NCBI GenBank assembly: GCA_030141605.1
Contig: JAQGDQ010000019.1
Coordinates: forward strand, 248,001-312,000
Length of the DNA: 64,000 nt
Source: Tubiluchus corallicola
Taxonomy: Eukaryota; Priapulida; Priapulimorpha; Priapulimorphida; Tubiluchidae
Direction: 5' to 3'
Below are positions 1-15,200 of this stretch, one piece after another; position 1 is the first letter of the stretch, and each line of letters opens with the position of its first letter. A model generated the notes under the pieces. It was given only the letters and a program-made list of their open reading frames with translations. It ran no database searches and had not been told where the DNA came from. The position numbers were made by a program, and so were the translations under genes.

Positions 1-289
1 AAAATCACTGTGTTTTCTAAATATTTTGCGACAAATCAATAAAGTCAGAAAAAGCAAAAGTGTCATATTTATTAGCAGAGGGATGAAGGCCTCTTAACCT
101 CAACCCCTGCTCACCCAACAAAGTTTTTGTCAATTTCGTGCGATCATGGATTGCCTATCACCGGTCAAATTTAATTGCTTTACACAGTAAGCTGTGGGAG
201 AGAAGGTGCATATAATCAAATGACTATATAACCACATATAATCACAAACTGTAATTTAGGGATACTGTGAAATACAATAAAGTTCTTAC
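1..289. other. Intron or unresolved 3' part of the PNLDC1-like gene
   Basis: The exon at 290-379 ends in a good donor (CAG then gtaaga, read on the minus strand), so this stretch begins an intron. The remaining C-terminal exon of the nuclease must lie here or beyond the window. I could not recognise coding sequence in these bases. Confidence 0.4.
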
Positions 290-3200
290 CTGACTAGGCT
301 TAAGTAATTGTGAAAAGACTCGCGTCTGGACAAATAAATATTGAGGTCTAATTGATGGCGGATCATCTCCTGCTAAATTCTATAATAAAATAAAGTTTGT
401 ACCTAGTTATAATAATCTAAATGTCAGCCACCTAATACCAATAGTGAATTAGATATCACATCAAAGTAATATAACAAACGAAAATAGAAAAGTTCTGCAC
501 AAAAACTGTAAAATTGGTTACCTGCTTGCACAAGAATACATTCCATATCAGTAATAATTTTTGGCTTTATATTTATTTAATTGCAATTTTCTCAATTCAA
601 TGCCATTAAGAAGTTTTAGAAAATATCTGTAAAGCTCACAATGCTTTTGTGATTCTTATGCACATATGGGGTGCAATGGTTAATTCAATTAACTCTTTAA
701 TGCATAGCAGAGATTATCAGTTAATGTGTGACAAATACCCTCAGTAAAACAAGAACAATGGGTGAAGCCTAAAGACTATCTGGAGCCCTATTACTTTAGC
801 AAACACTTCTTTAAAGAAGTTTTAGCCCTACTGTGGACATTAAGAACTAATTTTATCACAATACAAAGTTTGTTCAGATAACAACCAGTTTTCATAAAGC
901 AAACAAGAATGACAAAAAACAGAACACAAATTATCTTGACACTGTGCTGCTGTTTTCAAAAATTCAAAATGCGCTAAGGCAAGTAATCAGCAGCTATCAT
1001 GCTTTATCAGATTTCGGAATTTGACTGGACACTCCACATGTGCTCAAACAGCCAAGAAGCTAGTTAGCTGTTCTCCTATATTGCCATAATTAAATAGCAG
1101 CAGCATACTTTGACCAAAATTTACAAGTGATGAACCTAACAAGTGCCAGTTGAAGCAACCAGTAAGGCGTTCGAAAGAAACTGCATATAACCAATATGCA
1201 ATTCACAAGGATACGAGCCACGACTGCTTTCTTTGTGTTATTTCTTTCATCCTTGAATGAATTTTTTTCAATTTTGATATTCAGGCAAAGCCAATTTACA
1301 TAAATTGCTTTTATACACTGAATTTAAAGGTCCTCACTATGTCGTTTATGCTAGCTCTAATCAAGTTAATCCGGTTCATGTAAGGTTTCACTGCTTCAAA
1401 GTGTTGCACAAATCTTAGTGGCCTTGCTATGTGTAACATTGGATCCATGTCTTTCATTGCTTCTAAATGTGCCATCCTGATGAAGACTGAAAAAGATAAG
1501 CTTAAATGAGCATCAGTTTATAACGGATTCACTTGAAACTAGCATAATATACAGTCAAACCTCATCATAATGCCCCCTTTTATAACACCAACCTCAGTTA
1601 ACACCCATGTTTTTGGAAAACAAAATGCCCATATCCACATAGATGTGTATATTAATATAAACCTTGTTATAATGACAAACTCACTTAATGCCAACTTTTT
1701 TGCAGTTCCAAATTAGCAGTAAAAAGAGGTTTGACTGTACTACTAGTAGTATTAACAGCATTGGTGTTGCCATCTACTTAAACAGTTAATAGTGTACATT
1801 TAACCTAAACTAAATTGATATGAAGTGACCAAACCATAGACTGTAGTTAGTAAAATGATTTTTGTTGTTTTAGATTTAGAAAAAGTAGCAGGGCTAATTC
1901 CTGTGATAATTTATTAAAAAGTGTGTCTAAAAGCATTGTTCAATCCAGAACTTGGCAATAACTACAGATTTTCCTGAGACAGACCTGCCACATACTATTC
2001 CAAATTAAAACTTTCAAATGCCAAATGCAAAATTTCATGTCTAATTATTGCCATTTTTGAACTATCAGGAGATGATTCTATTTATCTATTGATAGTAGAT
2101 AAACTATCAACAATGTATGGTAAATTGATTCAAAATACCAATAATGTGAAACAAAATTATTTAAGTTAAACAGAAACAAAGATATTTCTGTCGTAAGTAA
2201 TCTGAGTGATTCTCAGTGAAGTTAAAATGTTTTCTGTCAGGTGAATGATGGATAACGTTTGTTCAAATGAAGGTCACGGTGAACTTATGATCCTGTTCTC
2301 CCTGGAAGTGTTCAAATGAAGTATGCGAAAGCATATTGATACTACAGTTCCGCACACTAAATAAGGCTTCTGCACATGTCATGTTGCCATTATTTAACCC
2401 AAAAAATTAAATAACCAAACTACACACAGAAAGCTCATTCTTTCGTTTAGAATGTACGTTAGCCAAATATGCAAGAAATGCGATAATTCAGCCGCAGAAT
2501 TGCTGCAGAATCAATATCAGTAACTTCAAAATCTACGATAGTGAATAAACTGATGCTTAATTAACAAGTAACTGCCTTGCCAGTCACATATTCTACCAAA
2601 CCTGTTGTCACCAAATCAATGCTTATAAATCACTATTGCACCACTGTATGTGTGTGTATGCCCATGCCACCTCTGCAGTGTATGCATAATACTAAATTAC
2701 TGATATAAATTATACTCACTACAACCAGCCATAAAAGCATCAAAACCAGCTTCATGTATTGGAGAGCTCTCACCTGAAATATTAAGTGCTACACCTTTTT
2801 CTGAAACATATTCTGTGAGACTACTAACTCACGTATAAGAATAAAACATCACAAATTTTTCTGTGTTGCATGTTATTACTTAAAAAACATTCATGTCTTT
2901 TGGTCATCAGATACAAGCTACCTGTTATTATGTTATAACAAATGTAAATGATCTTGAACTAAACAGTAACAGTTTTATATAACAATAATATGTAACAGTT
3001 TAACATGAGATGCAATATTAGTCAGCCTAAATTCACATTATGAGCCTGTTAAAAATACGAAAATAAAAAGAACAGAATTGGTTTATTTTTGCCAGTAGTA
3101 TGTATACGTATTGGTAGAATATAAATACATGAATAGTAGCAAATACTTCTTGCTGCAGGACATTACTACCACATTTCAGAACAATGAAATTGCAACAACT

Positions 3201-6200
3201 GCATCATTCATTAGATGGGTCTTTTGTAAACTAATAGTTGACCCATTCAAGGAAATCTAACACTCTTAGGGAATGACATTAGAATTTTCTAGACAAAAGG
3301 CTTACCCACAACATTGAAGAGGGTTCATTATTTTTAAACTGTAATGGTCGTCATAGTTTTTGTATCTTTATTGTTAGTTGTGGCTAAGACTCTTCCATTA
3401 CAACAAATAATACAAGTAAAATACATATTTGCCTCATACTACAAAAATTGTTTAGGCATGGAATGTCTACATTTTCCCACTAATTATTAAGCAGAATTAA
3501 AGGTGGTTAACAGTTGTGCTGAGTCGCTTTAATCATGTAGTGCATTTAATAACAATAAAGTGTGTAAATATGTTCTGAACTAAATAGCTTGCCTTGCTAT
3601 GTTCACTTAGTCTGAGGTGTGTCTGTTGAGAAGCAGCAATGATTTAACAATTGCAAAAATTCACTGCATATATCATATATGCATAAACTAGTACAAAACT
3701 GCACTTACTGTATTGCACATGATTATGTGCATGCTTTATAGATGGGCAGAACAGTACAGCACCAATCTTCATATATTCTGCAAATGCTAGATGTAAATTC
3801 TGTAAGCCGGTGTGATCAAACAATCCGGTATCTTTGTATGGCTGTAATAATAAAGGTGGCTGTATTTGCAAGTATACAGAAAAATGCAAGGAAAGCAAAA
3901 TTAGACAAAAAAAATTGTGTTATGAAACAAATCGATTCATGCGACTGTTTATAGCTTTTTCTTAAAAGAAAAACAGCCCACTTTATTACAAGAAGCTCAA
4001 AACATTTGTTTCAAAATTTACATGATTTCCAAACCTGTGGTCACCAAATCAACGAGTTTTATATTGTTTAATTGTTAATGTTTGTTTCAAAAACTTGTAA
4101 AAAACATCATGCTTAAAATATGACATTCCAAACTTTAGTGCAAACAGTCAGAAACTGACTTGTAAAACTTATTAGTAAATGTCGGCATCTACTAATTATA
4201 ATTCCTAATTACACCTTTTGTGGAAAATAAGCAAAAGTTACCTGGTACACAAAATTATATTTAGTGAATGAAAGATGAATATATTCTAAAACTCGAAATC
4301 TCATTAATGCATTGCACACACACACACAACACTACATGACTGTCAAAACTCTCATGTAACTAACTAATGAGAAACCTGAAATACCTTTCTAAAATTCGCC
4401 GAGATGTGTTTTGTGTCAAATACAAATGGAAAGAGAGCATTCACATTTTCTTTAAACTTTTTATAACTGTCTACAAAACAAATGCCAAAATCTAGATAAA
4501 AGCAATTAAAAGAATAAGGCAGTAAGATCAACAACAATAGTAATGGAAGATATGCGTTTTCAACTAATACAGCTGAATAAAATGTGCAGTTTAGCAACTA
4601 GTCTGAATGTTGAAACATTGGGCAACTCACTTATTGAGTTTTTTTTGTTCACAAGCCTGGATATGTCATTTAGAATGCCATTGATCATTGATACGGAAGT
4701 CATTTTTCGTAATTAACCCTATTATGACGTCACACTGTAAAAACTGGCCAAAAACTTATTATTTAAACAGCAACGAGAATGGCATTATGGCAAAACAGAT
4801 TGCTTTATAGAGCTACTTCGCAAGACAATAACCCAAAAAAGATAAGAATGAAATACTGAGAGATAGATACTACAACAAAAAGAATTTTAAATACTAAGAA
4901 GCATCAAGAAAATAACAATAAATGCCTAAACAATTCTAGTTGTATCTTCTATCAGTTCTAGCATTACTCACAGGAAAGATATCTCCAGCATAAATAGACA
5001 TCAAAGTCTTTCTTAAATTCTTGTGTTATAGATTTTTTATCCAGATTATCCGACCATGCTTATACAGCAAAGCACAGCAAAATTTTGAAGAAAGAAATTG
5101 CTTCCCTGAATATAACGATTAAGTCATGACATACAATTGCTATTCATCAAAATAGGTAGATTTTGCAATAACATGTGAAGCGTTACATACCTGGCAGGGG
5201 ATGGTAAAACTTGTCGTGCATCAGCATCAAATCCAAGAAGCAATTGTGTCCTATAAGTGGCTTCTTGTATTTCACCAACAAACGAAAAACACGTGTAAAA
5301 CCCAACATGTCTGAGACAATCCTTTAAAAAAGTTCAAGCAACAAATGTTACAAATAAGTCTAGTAACTAAATCTCATATGATATTTCAAAAAGACCTAAA
5401 ATTAATTTTAATTAATACAGATTTTTGTTATTTCTCACAGCACTGCTCCAACAGTTGTGTGTTGTGTGTTATGTCGATAACAGTGTGTGCTCTACGACTG
5501 ATGTGTATCATAGCATCATAGCATATTTCAACAACAAAACCTGACAGACAGGTTAACCATCAGTCCATGACATAAAATAAAACTGCTACATGGCTTTAAG
5601 ATCAAAAAGGACGATGACTTAAAACCAAAGACGTAAACCTAATGGCAATGCCAAAGATCTAGAAAAACTCGCGACACTGGACAGGCAGACAGGTGTGAAT
5701 TCCGGCAATTGATGACGTCATGCAACAGTTTGCCTAGTTTAAAACTTTTTCTGTATAGGAAATCAATAGTTCAACCAATAGAAAGTATCAATATGGGCGT
5801 CCTGTTTTAACACGGGGATAAAAACTTTATCCTGTAGGTTGGCTGGCCAGGTGTCCTTACAAAAGATACGAGGCACTCTCTCACCTGTTCAGTTCAATAT
5901 GATAAATGATGTCATCAGCATACATCAGGGCTGTTATCGTTATAAGCTGACAGATCACATATTAAGGCAACATGATATAGTAATTGGGAATAGGGTGGTT
6001 CTAGTGTCCTCAAGTTTACTGATTTGTGATTTATGGAAATTTTGGACATGCTTGGAAATTCAGGCACTATTATATGATCTTACTTGGGATAACCACAGCA
6101 TAGAAAATTCACTTATCTGCTTAGCACAAGCCAGCATTCCAAATGTAATTGAAGTGCTCCTCCTTGAACAAAGATGAAAATTTCAAAACTGGTTTAAGAA

Positions 6201-9200
6201 TAACTTCTGACTCGATTTTCCTCCCTCGCAAAAGCATCTATACTCTTATATTAATATTCTTGGTATATTTATATATATATATATATATATAAGATTCGAG
6301 GCTACAGCCCGGACGAGGGCACCATTTGCGGCGATCTATATATCAAACGAAAGGTCTCGATCTAGTGTCTTCTCATTGATGGTTTATTTTTCGAATCGGG
6401 CCCACCGGGAGGAACGGGGGGCGAAAAAAACCCAAAAATGGCCCCTTTTCGGCCGTTTTTTGCAAAAAATTGCAAAAGTTATACGGCTGAGATGTAGAGA
6501 ACGGGAACGGGCCGAGGGGGGTACTGGGTATGGATAGATAGCCCGTTCAGCGGTGGGTGTAGTAGGTATATTTAGAATTCGCGAGAGGGCCAGGGCACCC
6601 CGCAACGGGCGTTTTCTCGGACCCAACTCGCGATTTTTTCGAAATTTTGACCAAACAGCATGCGGGAAAAACGTTCTAGCGTCGCCCGGTGGGACTCTAG
6701 GAAGGAGATATATAGCTCATCAGAAAGAGGAAGGACAGGGCTACACGATGATGTGGGCTATATGTTAGGGCAGGTCCACCGAGAGGAGTACTAGCGAGTT
6801 AATTAGATGTTCTATTTTCGGCAGTTTTCGTTTAGAAAACTGTCCTAACGCATTCCATTGTGCTGACGTCATCCATTGTACTCTATAACTTTAATTCAGC
6901 AAAATGCTGCTCTGCGTTGGATAAACAGACATACTGTCACATACAGTAGGCATGATGTTACGGGCTACAGGCTTTGCTAGGTAAGTAGGCAGGATGTTAC
7001 GGGCTTTGTGTTATAAATGAGGACTAGGTAGGATGGTCGCGTATTATTAATTACACGTGTATTTATACGCAAAATCTTTTGCGGGGCCTTTGCTAGTTTT
7101 GTATTAATATGTTAATGTATTAATGTTTTAATATATACCTGTACAAATGTAACCCGTTGTTTCTTGGATTTATTTTTAGTTTGCATGTTGGGCTATGTTG
7201 GTCCAAAATTAATGTTCCACATATTATTTTCATTAGGAACTCATCTTCATAAGACTAGACTCGAGGTTTTGAACCAGATGCAGCTATCAGATGATGATTC
7301 AATATAATGATCGCACAATATAAACGAATTTCGCTAGATGATAGTATTGTATGCTATCAGACATATGCTAGCCAAGCAATACTTCATTATTGCAAGTTTC
7401 AATTCACTGAGAATAATTATTTTTTATGAATGTAGATATACTTGGCAGAATGTTACCGTTCTTTTTCCAGCTTATTTTCTTCTTCTATAGCAGCTCGTTT
7501 TGCTTCAGCAACCTTTTCACATTCTATCTGAAAGCATATTGATGTGTACAAACTGAACAGACAAAATGTTAATAAAAACAATATTATGAGAAAGATAAAA
7601 GACCTACAAGTTTTGAGTAACAGCAGACCAAACATGGTTCTTGAAATTGGTGACTATTAGCATTTTTATGGATTCGCTGCCCAGCTTAACAAAACGTGAA
7701 ACTGTTCTTGTTTGGAAAGCAAAAAGGTCAAGCAGTTTTGTTAGTTTGGTCATTTCTTTAGTAGCACCACAGTCTAATATGGAGCTTATATCCTAACATA
7801 GTAACATTAAATACAAAAAAAATAATCTTTATAATTATGCCACGTGGCTTTTTTTAATAAAATCTGAAAAAGAGTAGTAGGCTTTCTGATACGTATGCTA
7901 TATATGGTAAATACAAACTATAAAATAATTAAACTAAAATAAATCAAGTACTCACTGACATTTTATCTTTGCTCCGAGTCCAAACATTTGGAAAACACTC
8001 TCTTAATACTAAATGAATGGTATAATCAGAAACATCTGAAAAGAGACAAAATGCTTGTAAAAATAATCAGCAAATATGCACTTTGTCAGCATCAACTACC
8101 AGGCGAACGGAAAATTAAACAAAAAGTTTAATTCTGATTAGAAAATTAAAATTTTGCAAAATAGGTAATTTAAGATCTACTGTAATAGATTGAAACACTG
8201 ACAGATTTATTTTAACAGACTGTGCCTTTAACTATAACTTTCTTTCTACTTGAATAGAAAATCTATTGAGGAAGCATTCAATACATTTTCATAATGGTGA
8301 AAGCAGTCAAGATATGGTAAAAATTAGAAATCCGTATGTCACATGAATCACTTAGAAATCCGTATGTCACATGAATCACATTACAGTCTAGACAGCAAAA
8401 AATTGAGCAGAAATCTTGAATTGAGCAAGAAATGTGCATGATTTTGAAGCTGCAAATGCAGTTATTTTTATCATGATATACTCGTGTTCTGCATAACAAA
8501 CAATGGAATTTAGTATAACATGCTAATTATTTAGTTAGAATTTTAAATTATGTATAAATAAAATGATGATTCACAAAAGCATTTGCAAAATCCTGTATAC
8601 TGTTATGTGTGAATGCTCTCACGGGCATGTTAGGACCATTTAATAACTATCACTCTAGCTGACAATCTGTAAAAGACTACACATTCTGTGTGACTTACTG
8701 TTTCATTATGACCTACTGTGTGACCGATGTTTCCACATATCTTTTAGTACTTAACAAATCAAACAAATAAGGTATTTTCAATGAATGTTCTTAAAACAGA
8801 AAACAGTAAACACGAAAATATACATATAAAAATGAATTAGCAAAACTTACATAGAGGTTTTATTAGTGTCAGCTTGTCATCATCTTTGGCAGTGGCTAAC
8901 CACTCACTGACTTTTGAGTTCAAATCCTGCATCTGCCATTCATCATAATTGCTAGGAATACAAAGAATGTAAGACACTGTTTAGTAACTTAATATGATTC
9001 TAGGAGCGCATTCAGACTAGCGAGTTTTCTGTCGTGGGTTTTCTCTGGCGAGTTATTGTTGGCAAGAAATTGCAAACTCTGACAGTTGCTGCATGTTGAT
9101 TTACTGTCTAGCGCGAAAGCTCTGGCAAGTTACTTTCACAACTTCTCACAGCGAATAGGGAACTGACTGTCAGCTCGCACTTCCTGTCAGAATGTAACTT

Positions 9201-12200
9201 GCAGGAAGATTCGCTTTCTAGTCAGAACATGAGTCTTTCTAGTCTGTCTAGTCTGAACAGTATTTTGGTGAGAAAACTCGCTAGTCTGAATGAAGAATAG
9301 GGAAACAGATACCTAAATTGCTGGCAAAAGTGAATCAATAAATCGCAGCTTTGCAAACATAAATAAGACCAGATAAACAACATTTGATACCTCAGTATGA
9401 ATAAAAAATTCGGGCTCAATAATGCTACATTACCATTTATAATATTTTACAAAAACCCATGGAAATCAACAATGCCTCACCTCACATACTCATGCAAACA
9501 TTCACAAAATCATGTCTATTGTTTTGTGTACGAAATACCCTGACGGTCATTTAATGTCATTAAGTTAGAAACATTTAATAACTATCACTCTAGCTGACAA
9601 TCTTTAGCTGATATTCGTTTTAACAACTACTCGTCACTGCTATCTCAAGTCTTGTACTAGACCATGAACACCGAATTTACTCAGCATTGCCTTAACTTAG
9701 CCCTCAAACTTGTGTATAGAATTTGCAGCTAAAATAATCTAATCAATAAAGGTGGCTTGCCTGAATGAGAAACAATCACTGGAGCAATCAAGCTCCCCCA
9801 AACTTTCACTTCAGAGGTAATGATAATGGTTTTAGCAATCGGCCACAATAACAACAATCATTTGCCTATAATCTACATATTGTGCTCATATGTGCCTCGT
9901 ATCTCCTGATACACAGCAACTAGATTAAATTTAGTTGTAGTTTTCAAGTTTCACCATGTGTTAATGATGACCTCTATGTAAGAATATTAACAAATTAGTA
10001 AGCAAGGTCAGTCAAAAGCTGTTTGCTGTTTATGTCACACTCTTATCTAGACTAGAGGAAAAGGTGGACGATCTGGTCACTAATTAAATTATCAGGTATA
10101 AGCATCAGCCCAAATACTGTAGGTATGCAAAAGCCATGCAAAAGAAAAAGTATGTTACTGCAAATTGGTTTCTGTTAGGACAAAACAAAAATTTAATATT
10201 TGCCATTAATTTAATATTGGCCATTAATTTCCATTCATTATTTGCTCTGGTATTCTAAAAACAGACAGTAAACTATTTGTCAATTATGTGCTACTCATTT
10301 TTCATAAAATGCTAATATTCACTATTTGTACTATTCATTGTTTGGCAAAGGCATAATCAGCATCCATCACTTTTTTCATTCAAAATCACCCCATTATAGC
10401 AAAAAGAATGCATTTTTGGCATCGCTATCGTCACACCAAAAGGTTTATACATGGAAATGGGAAAATCTTTACGACATCTGATGACCCCAGCAAAACAGGT
10501 GAGACACAGCTTTTTACATAATAGCTCCCGGAACTTACAGCCAATTCTAGTAATAGCTGGAATAAGTGATTGGTTAACAACAGGCAGCAAGTAACATAAC
10601 TGTTGCTGAAGAAATTCTTTTAAACCTTTCATCATAATCATACCTGTTTTCACCTGTGCTGTGTGATCCCTCCTCAATGTTTTTTCTCAGTAGTTGTTCT
10701 TGTTCTTCGTTTAGGTAAGAAATTCCGCCATAAACAAACTGAAAGATTTGATGAAAAATTTCAGTAAGGCTCATATCTTTTTACTTTTTTTTGAGCTAAA
10801 ATTTCACAAAACTTCTGTCGCTGTTTACCACAAACAACTTAATCCTTTTTTCTTATTTTTAAAAATCAGATATAAAAAGTCCTCGTCCATTTACTATGAT
10901 GACAATACTTAAAAAAAGCTTATATTTTTTACATTGCAGCCTTCTAAAAATGGATTCCACAGATATATACTTTCACTTCTCTTCAAGCTGCCAGTTACAG
11001 TGTATGTATGTCAATATGATGTAAAGTGGCGTACTACATTGCTTGTGTGCGATGAACTTGTGCAATGCAGAAAAACCATTTTATCTCCCAAGAAAATTGA
11101 GAGAAAAAGAGACATCAACCCATCAAGCACAATTTACTGTATGAAAAAGGCACAATGGATGCCCTATATACACAAATGTTCAATGAATATATATATACAT
11201 ATTCTGAGCCATAACTCTGTGCAGCCATCATACATTTGTTCTTTAAGGTAACTCCTGACACCATGATTTAAAGAATTAAGTCCCATATATTTCTTGACAA
11301 GAAATCTTAGTCAGCGATTTATTTTCTGCGGTGAAGACTATGATATAAACTGGCTGATTTCTTTTTGTTTTGCCGTCATGAAATAAATACTTTGTACATA
11401 CTTTCTACAGCATCAAAGCTGTTTTCTCACTTGATGATTGGTTCCGACACTTAGATTTTGAACACGTAAAAGTTTCTCGGCCATAACTTAAAAACTACTA
11501 AAAATATAAACTATAATTTTCACAGCATAAAGTCAATGTATTGTAATATCATGCTGTTAAATTTCAACTTTGTAGAGACTTGCTTCTAACATTGTTGTAG
11601 TCTAAACTTCAGCATACTTGTGCCAAGCATTATAAAATTTAAATATTCATGCCAGGATGTTATGTCCTGCAGAAACACAGGATCACTTATGATTTACTAC
11701 AACAAAATAGTCATGAAACATAGACTACCTACAACACATTGAAATTGCATGCAACAATGTTACTAAAGTGCTCCTTTTTAAACAAGTGGTATAATGGGAG
11801 ATGCATATAACAAAATTAATGGTATCTCCAGGGACATTAAATGAACAAATAAATAAACATCAAACAAATGTATGAACAAACATACAAAGGACTGACTAAA
11901 CAAATGAATTAACAACTTACACCCAAATAAACATGTGAACAAAACAATAAATTAAGTAAACATTATACATTCTAAATATTATCAATTAAAGATTGACTCA
12001 GCTAATTACATCTTGGAAGCACTATGCAATACTTACCTTGTTAAAATCGAAGTTGTATTTACATAAGAACTCTAATGACGATGCCTAAAGTAGAAGCAAA
12101 ACTACATTAAAATCTTACACACTTCAGCAATTTTGTGGCACAAATATGATTTTTGTGTTTTTTGCTTCGTTTTCTTTTTTGCATTATGGTTGATCAAGCT

Positions 12201-15200
12201 CTCATTGATAAACAAACTGGATACCTTGTAACAACAGTCTTTTTGTCTACATTGTATGTTTGTATTTTCATTTCTTTTTCTTCATAGTCTCTTGCTCAAA
12301 GGCACACTTTATTCAACATCAACAATTTGCCACCATACAATAGGTCATCATAATTATCAAACATTCCCGTGTGTTGTAGACACAACACACATTATGACAC
12401 TAACTTTCGAGTTATTAACAAACTGACATACATGCGTCAACAATTACAATTAATAATAAATAAATAATGTGACGATTTCACTAGTTACATTTAGTAAATA
12501 TTATTTTCATTAAAAGATATTTATGCGCAATAAAATTTACCCAGTTAGTTATTTATTAAGTTAGCTTGACAAATACAGTGAAATATCTGCTGTATTACCT
12601 GGCATAGAAATTTAACGTCAGTGGAGCCAAAAGACCTTGGATAAAGGTAAAAATTAAAGGTGTGTGCTTCATACCTACAAATAAATTAAAATATTTCTTA
12701 TAGAAATATGGAAATAAACAAAAAGTATGATCTAGGCATACAACTATTAAAATATGAAAGACACTTACTGATTTTCATTTTCAACCTTTGTGAAGATGGA
12801 TAAGCCGAGCTGCATCATAGTGAACTGTGACACGTCCTTTCGCTTCTTCGCATACCTAGCAGGCCCATTGTCAAACAAACTGTCCTTTGTACTGACTTGA
12901 GATAGCAAACCAGTAAATTCAGAATCAAAGGCTACGAAGAGAAACAATTTGCCAGATTTTAGTTTTAATGCAATGATAAGCTGAACTGGACTTTGTCTTG
13001 AGACGTTGTCTTTAAGTCATGCAACAAAATACAGAAATTAACTATGCAAATATGTATTATCATGACACTTTTTTGTCAGTAGTCCACTATTATCAGCATT
13101 TTTGAATTACTGCAGATATAAAATTTCAGTGGTGTCAAAATAGTTTTTGTATCAATAATTTATCTGTATGCATAGACACATGATGCGACAAAATAATTAA
13201 GCTAAAAAATTTTGATTTGGTATAAGACTTTTCTGTAGAAACTGACAATAAGTTATTAATCAACAGGCCTGGTATGGTAGTGAATGGATGTAAGTTCAGC
13301 TGAACCAATGGAATAATGCAGGGTTCCGTCCTTGGACTAATACTTTTGATATTTATAACAATGACCTACCAGAAATTATAACAAACAAAAGTAAACTTTT
13401 TGCTGATGGTACTAAATCATGTGATGATTGAGTGTCCAGTGAAGATGACCAGTAGTGTATCCAGTCTATTATTAACAGCATTAATGATTGGTGTGGTAAA
13501 TGGCAATGGCTCTTAATCATGATAAATGTCAGATTACGACAGTGGGAAGAGCAAATATCGACACAAAGTGCACAATGAGCAGTGCCGCATCAATATCTTT
13601 TTGTGAAGATGGAATATGCAGGAATGAAAGGCAATCTCTTCGCATTGTTCCAGTATTGTGTGACAAACCGCTTTCAATGTGTGGTCTTGAATGGCACAAC
13701 CACATGCTGAAAATATGTTAGTAGTGGCATATCTCAGGGCTCCCTCAGTGGTCACTATTCTTTCCTAATCTTCATAAACGTTATTACGAATTGCATATTA
13801 AGTGGAACATCATTGTTCTTGCATTTTGATGAATTAAAGCCATACCATCAGATATGGTATGACAGTGATAGGTGTATGCTACAACTCAAACGCAATAACA
13901 TTGAAAAATGGCTATTGGAGCTTAAAAAAGCAGGAGCCATCTTTTGTGTATCCGTCCTAAGACACAAACTCCATATTATCTTAAAGACGGACCAAATGAG
14001 GATAAATCATCCATTAAAGAACTTTATGTTACAATAAAGAATGATTTAAATTGGAATGTCCATATAAGCAATATCACTTCACAAGCAAATCAGCATTATA
14101 GGTATCACATATTTGGTGATCAAACATTTATCACAGCCAGGAAAACCTCGGTAATCATCACACTTTACAAAGCTGTTGTGCACCCAATTCTTGAGTATGC
14201 TTTGGTAGTCTGGTCACCGCAGTATTCCACTCTTAAAGCATCTCTGGAAAAAACACAAAATCAATGTGTTCGACTAGCAGTCACTATCTGACGATGCTGA
14301 CCTTTCTACGATATCAACTCTGGAACAATGGAGAGAGACTACTAACCTCATCAAATGTTATAAGATGGGTCATCCATTCACCAGGAAGATGATTTTTCAT
14401 GCCCTCCTAAACCCCTCCAAAGTATTTGTTCCCTTTTCATCCTACTTTTTCGCCTCCCGTGTCATCGACACTTGCAACAAATTACCCAAAGCAACCACTC
14501 AAGCACCATCTTTCAATAATTTTAAATCGAATTTGAGAAGGGACCGTAACCGAGTTCAATTCTAGGTCCCCATGACTTTGAAATGCAAGATTACTAGGCA
14601 AGAAGAGACTGCTTGCTTGCTTATTGCCTTATCCAATACCTTATCCAAAGAAATAAGGACCTAGATGGTAACTATCTATAAACGGTCATCTCTTATATCA
14701 TGCAGGGCACTTTATTTATGACTTTAGTCATACATTGCATAAATAGCTTATTTAATACTAATTTCAGATTTTATTTATGACTATTTATGACGTGTCAAAT
14801 TTTGACCAAAAATGCCATCCTGAGCTAAAAAGAAATACATATTTTTAATCAGAATCTTGTATTTTGCCTTTCTTCGTTCTTCATTACATTAAAATGTAAT
14901 AAAAATGTCTACTTTCATCATTCCAAGGCCTGAAGTTTCTCGTATTGTTTTGCATGCAGGCATCCCTCCAGACTGAAATCCGTGATCGTGTTTCTATACT
15001 CATCTTTGCACATTCCAAGCAAGCTGAAGTCCGCTTCCACACTTGCGGTATTGGGGAAGGCGGATGCGAAACCACCAGCAAAATCCATCAGATTCGAAAG
15101 CATGCGAAAATCTTTCCAGGCGGTTGAAAATGGCAGAGATTCCCAGTTTGGGGTGTCCAAAGCTTCTTTCGTTGGCATCTGATCTCTGTACATCTTCAAT

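Noticed and set aside
5839-6177. 112-codon open frame on the plus strand within a PNLDC1 intron
   Set aside because: It has no ATG for the first 20 codons, no recognisable domain and no splice partners, and lies in transposon-rich intron sequence.
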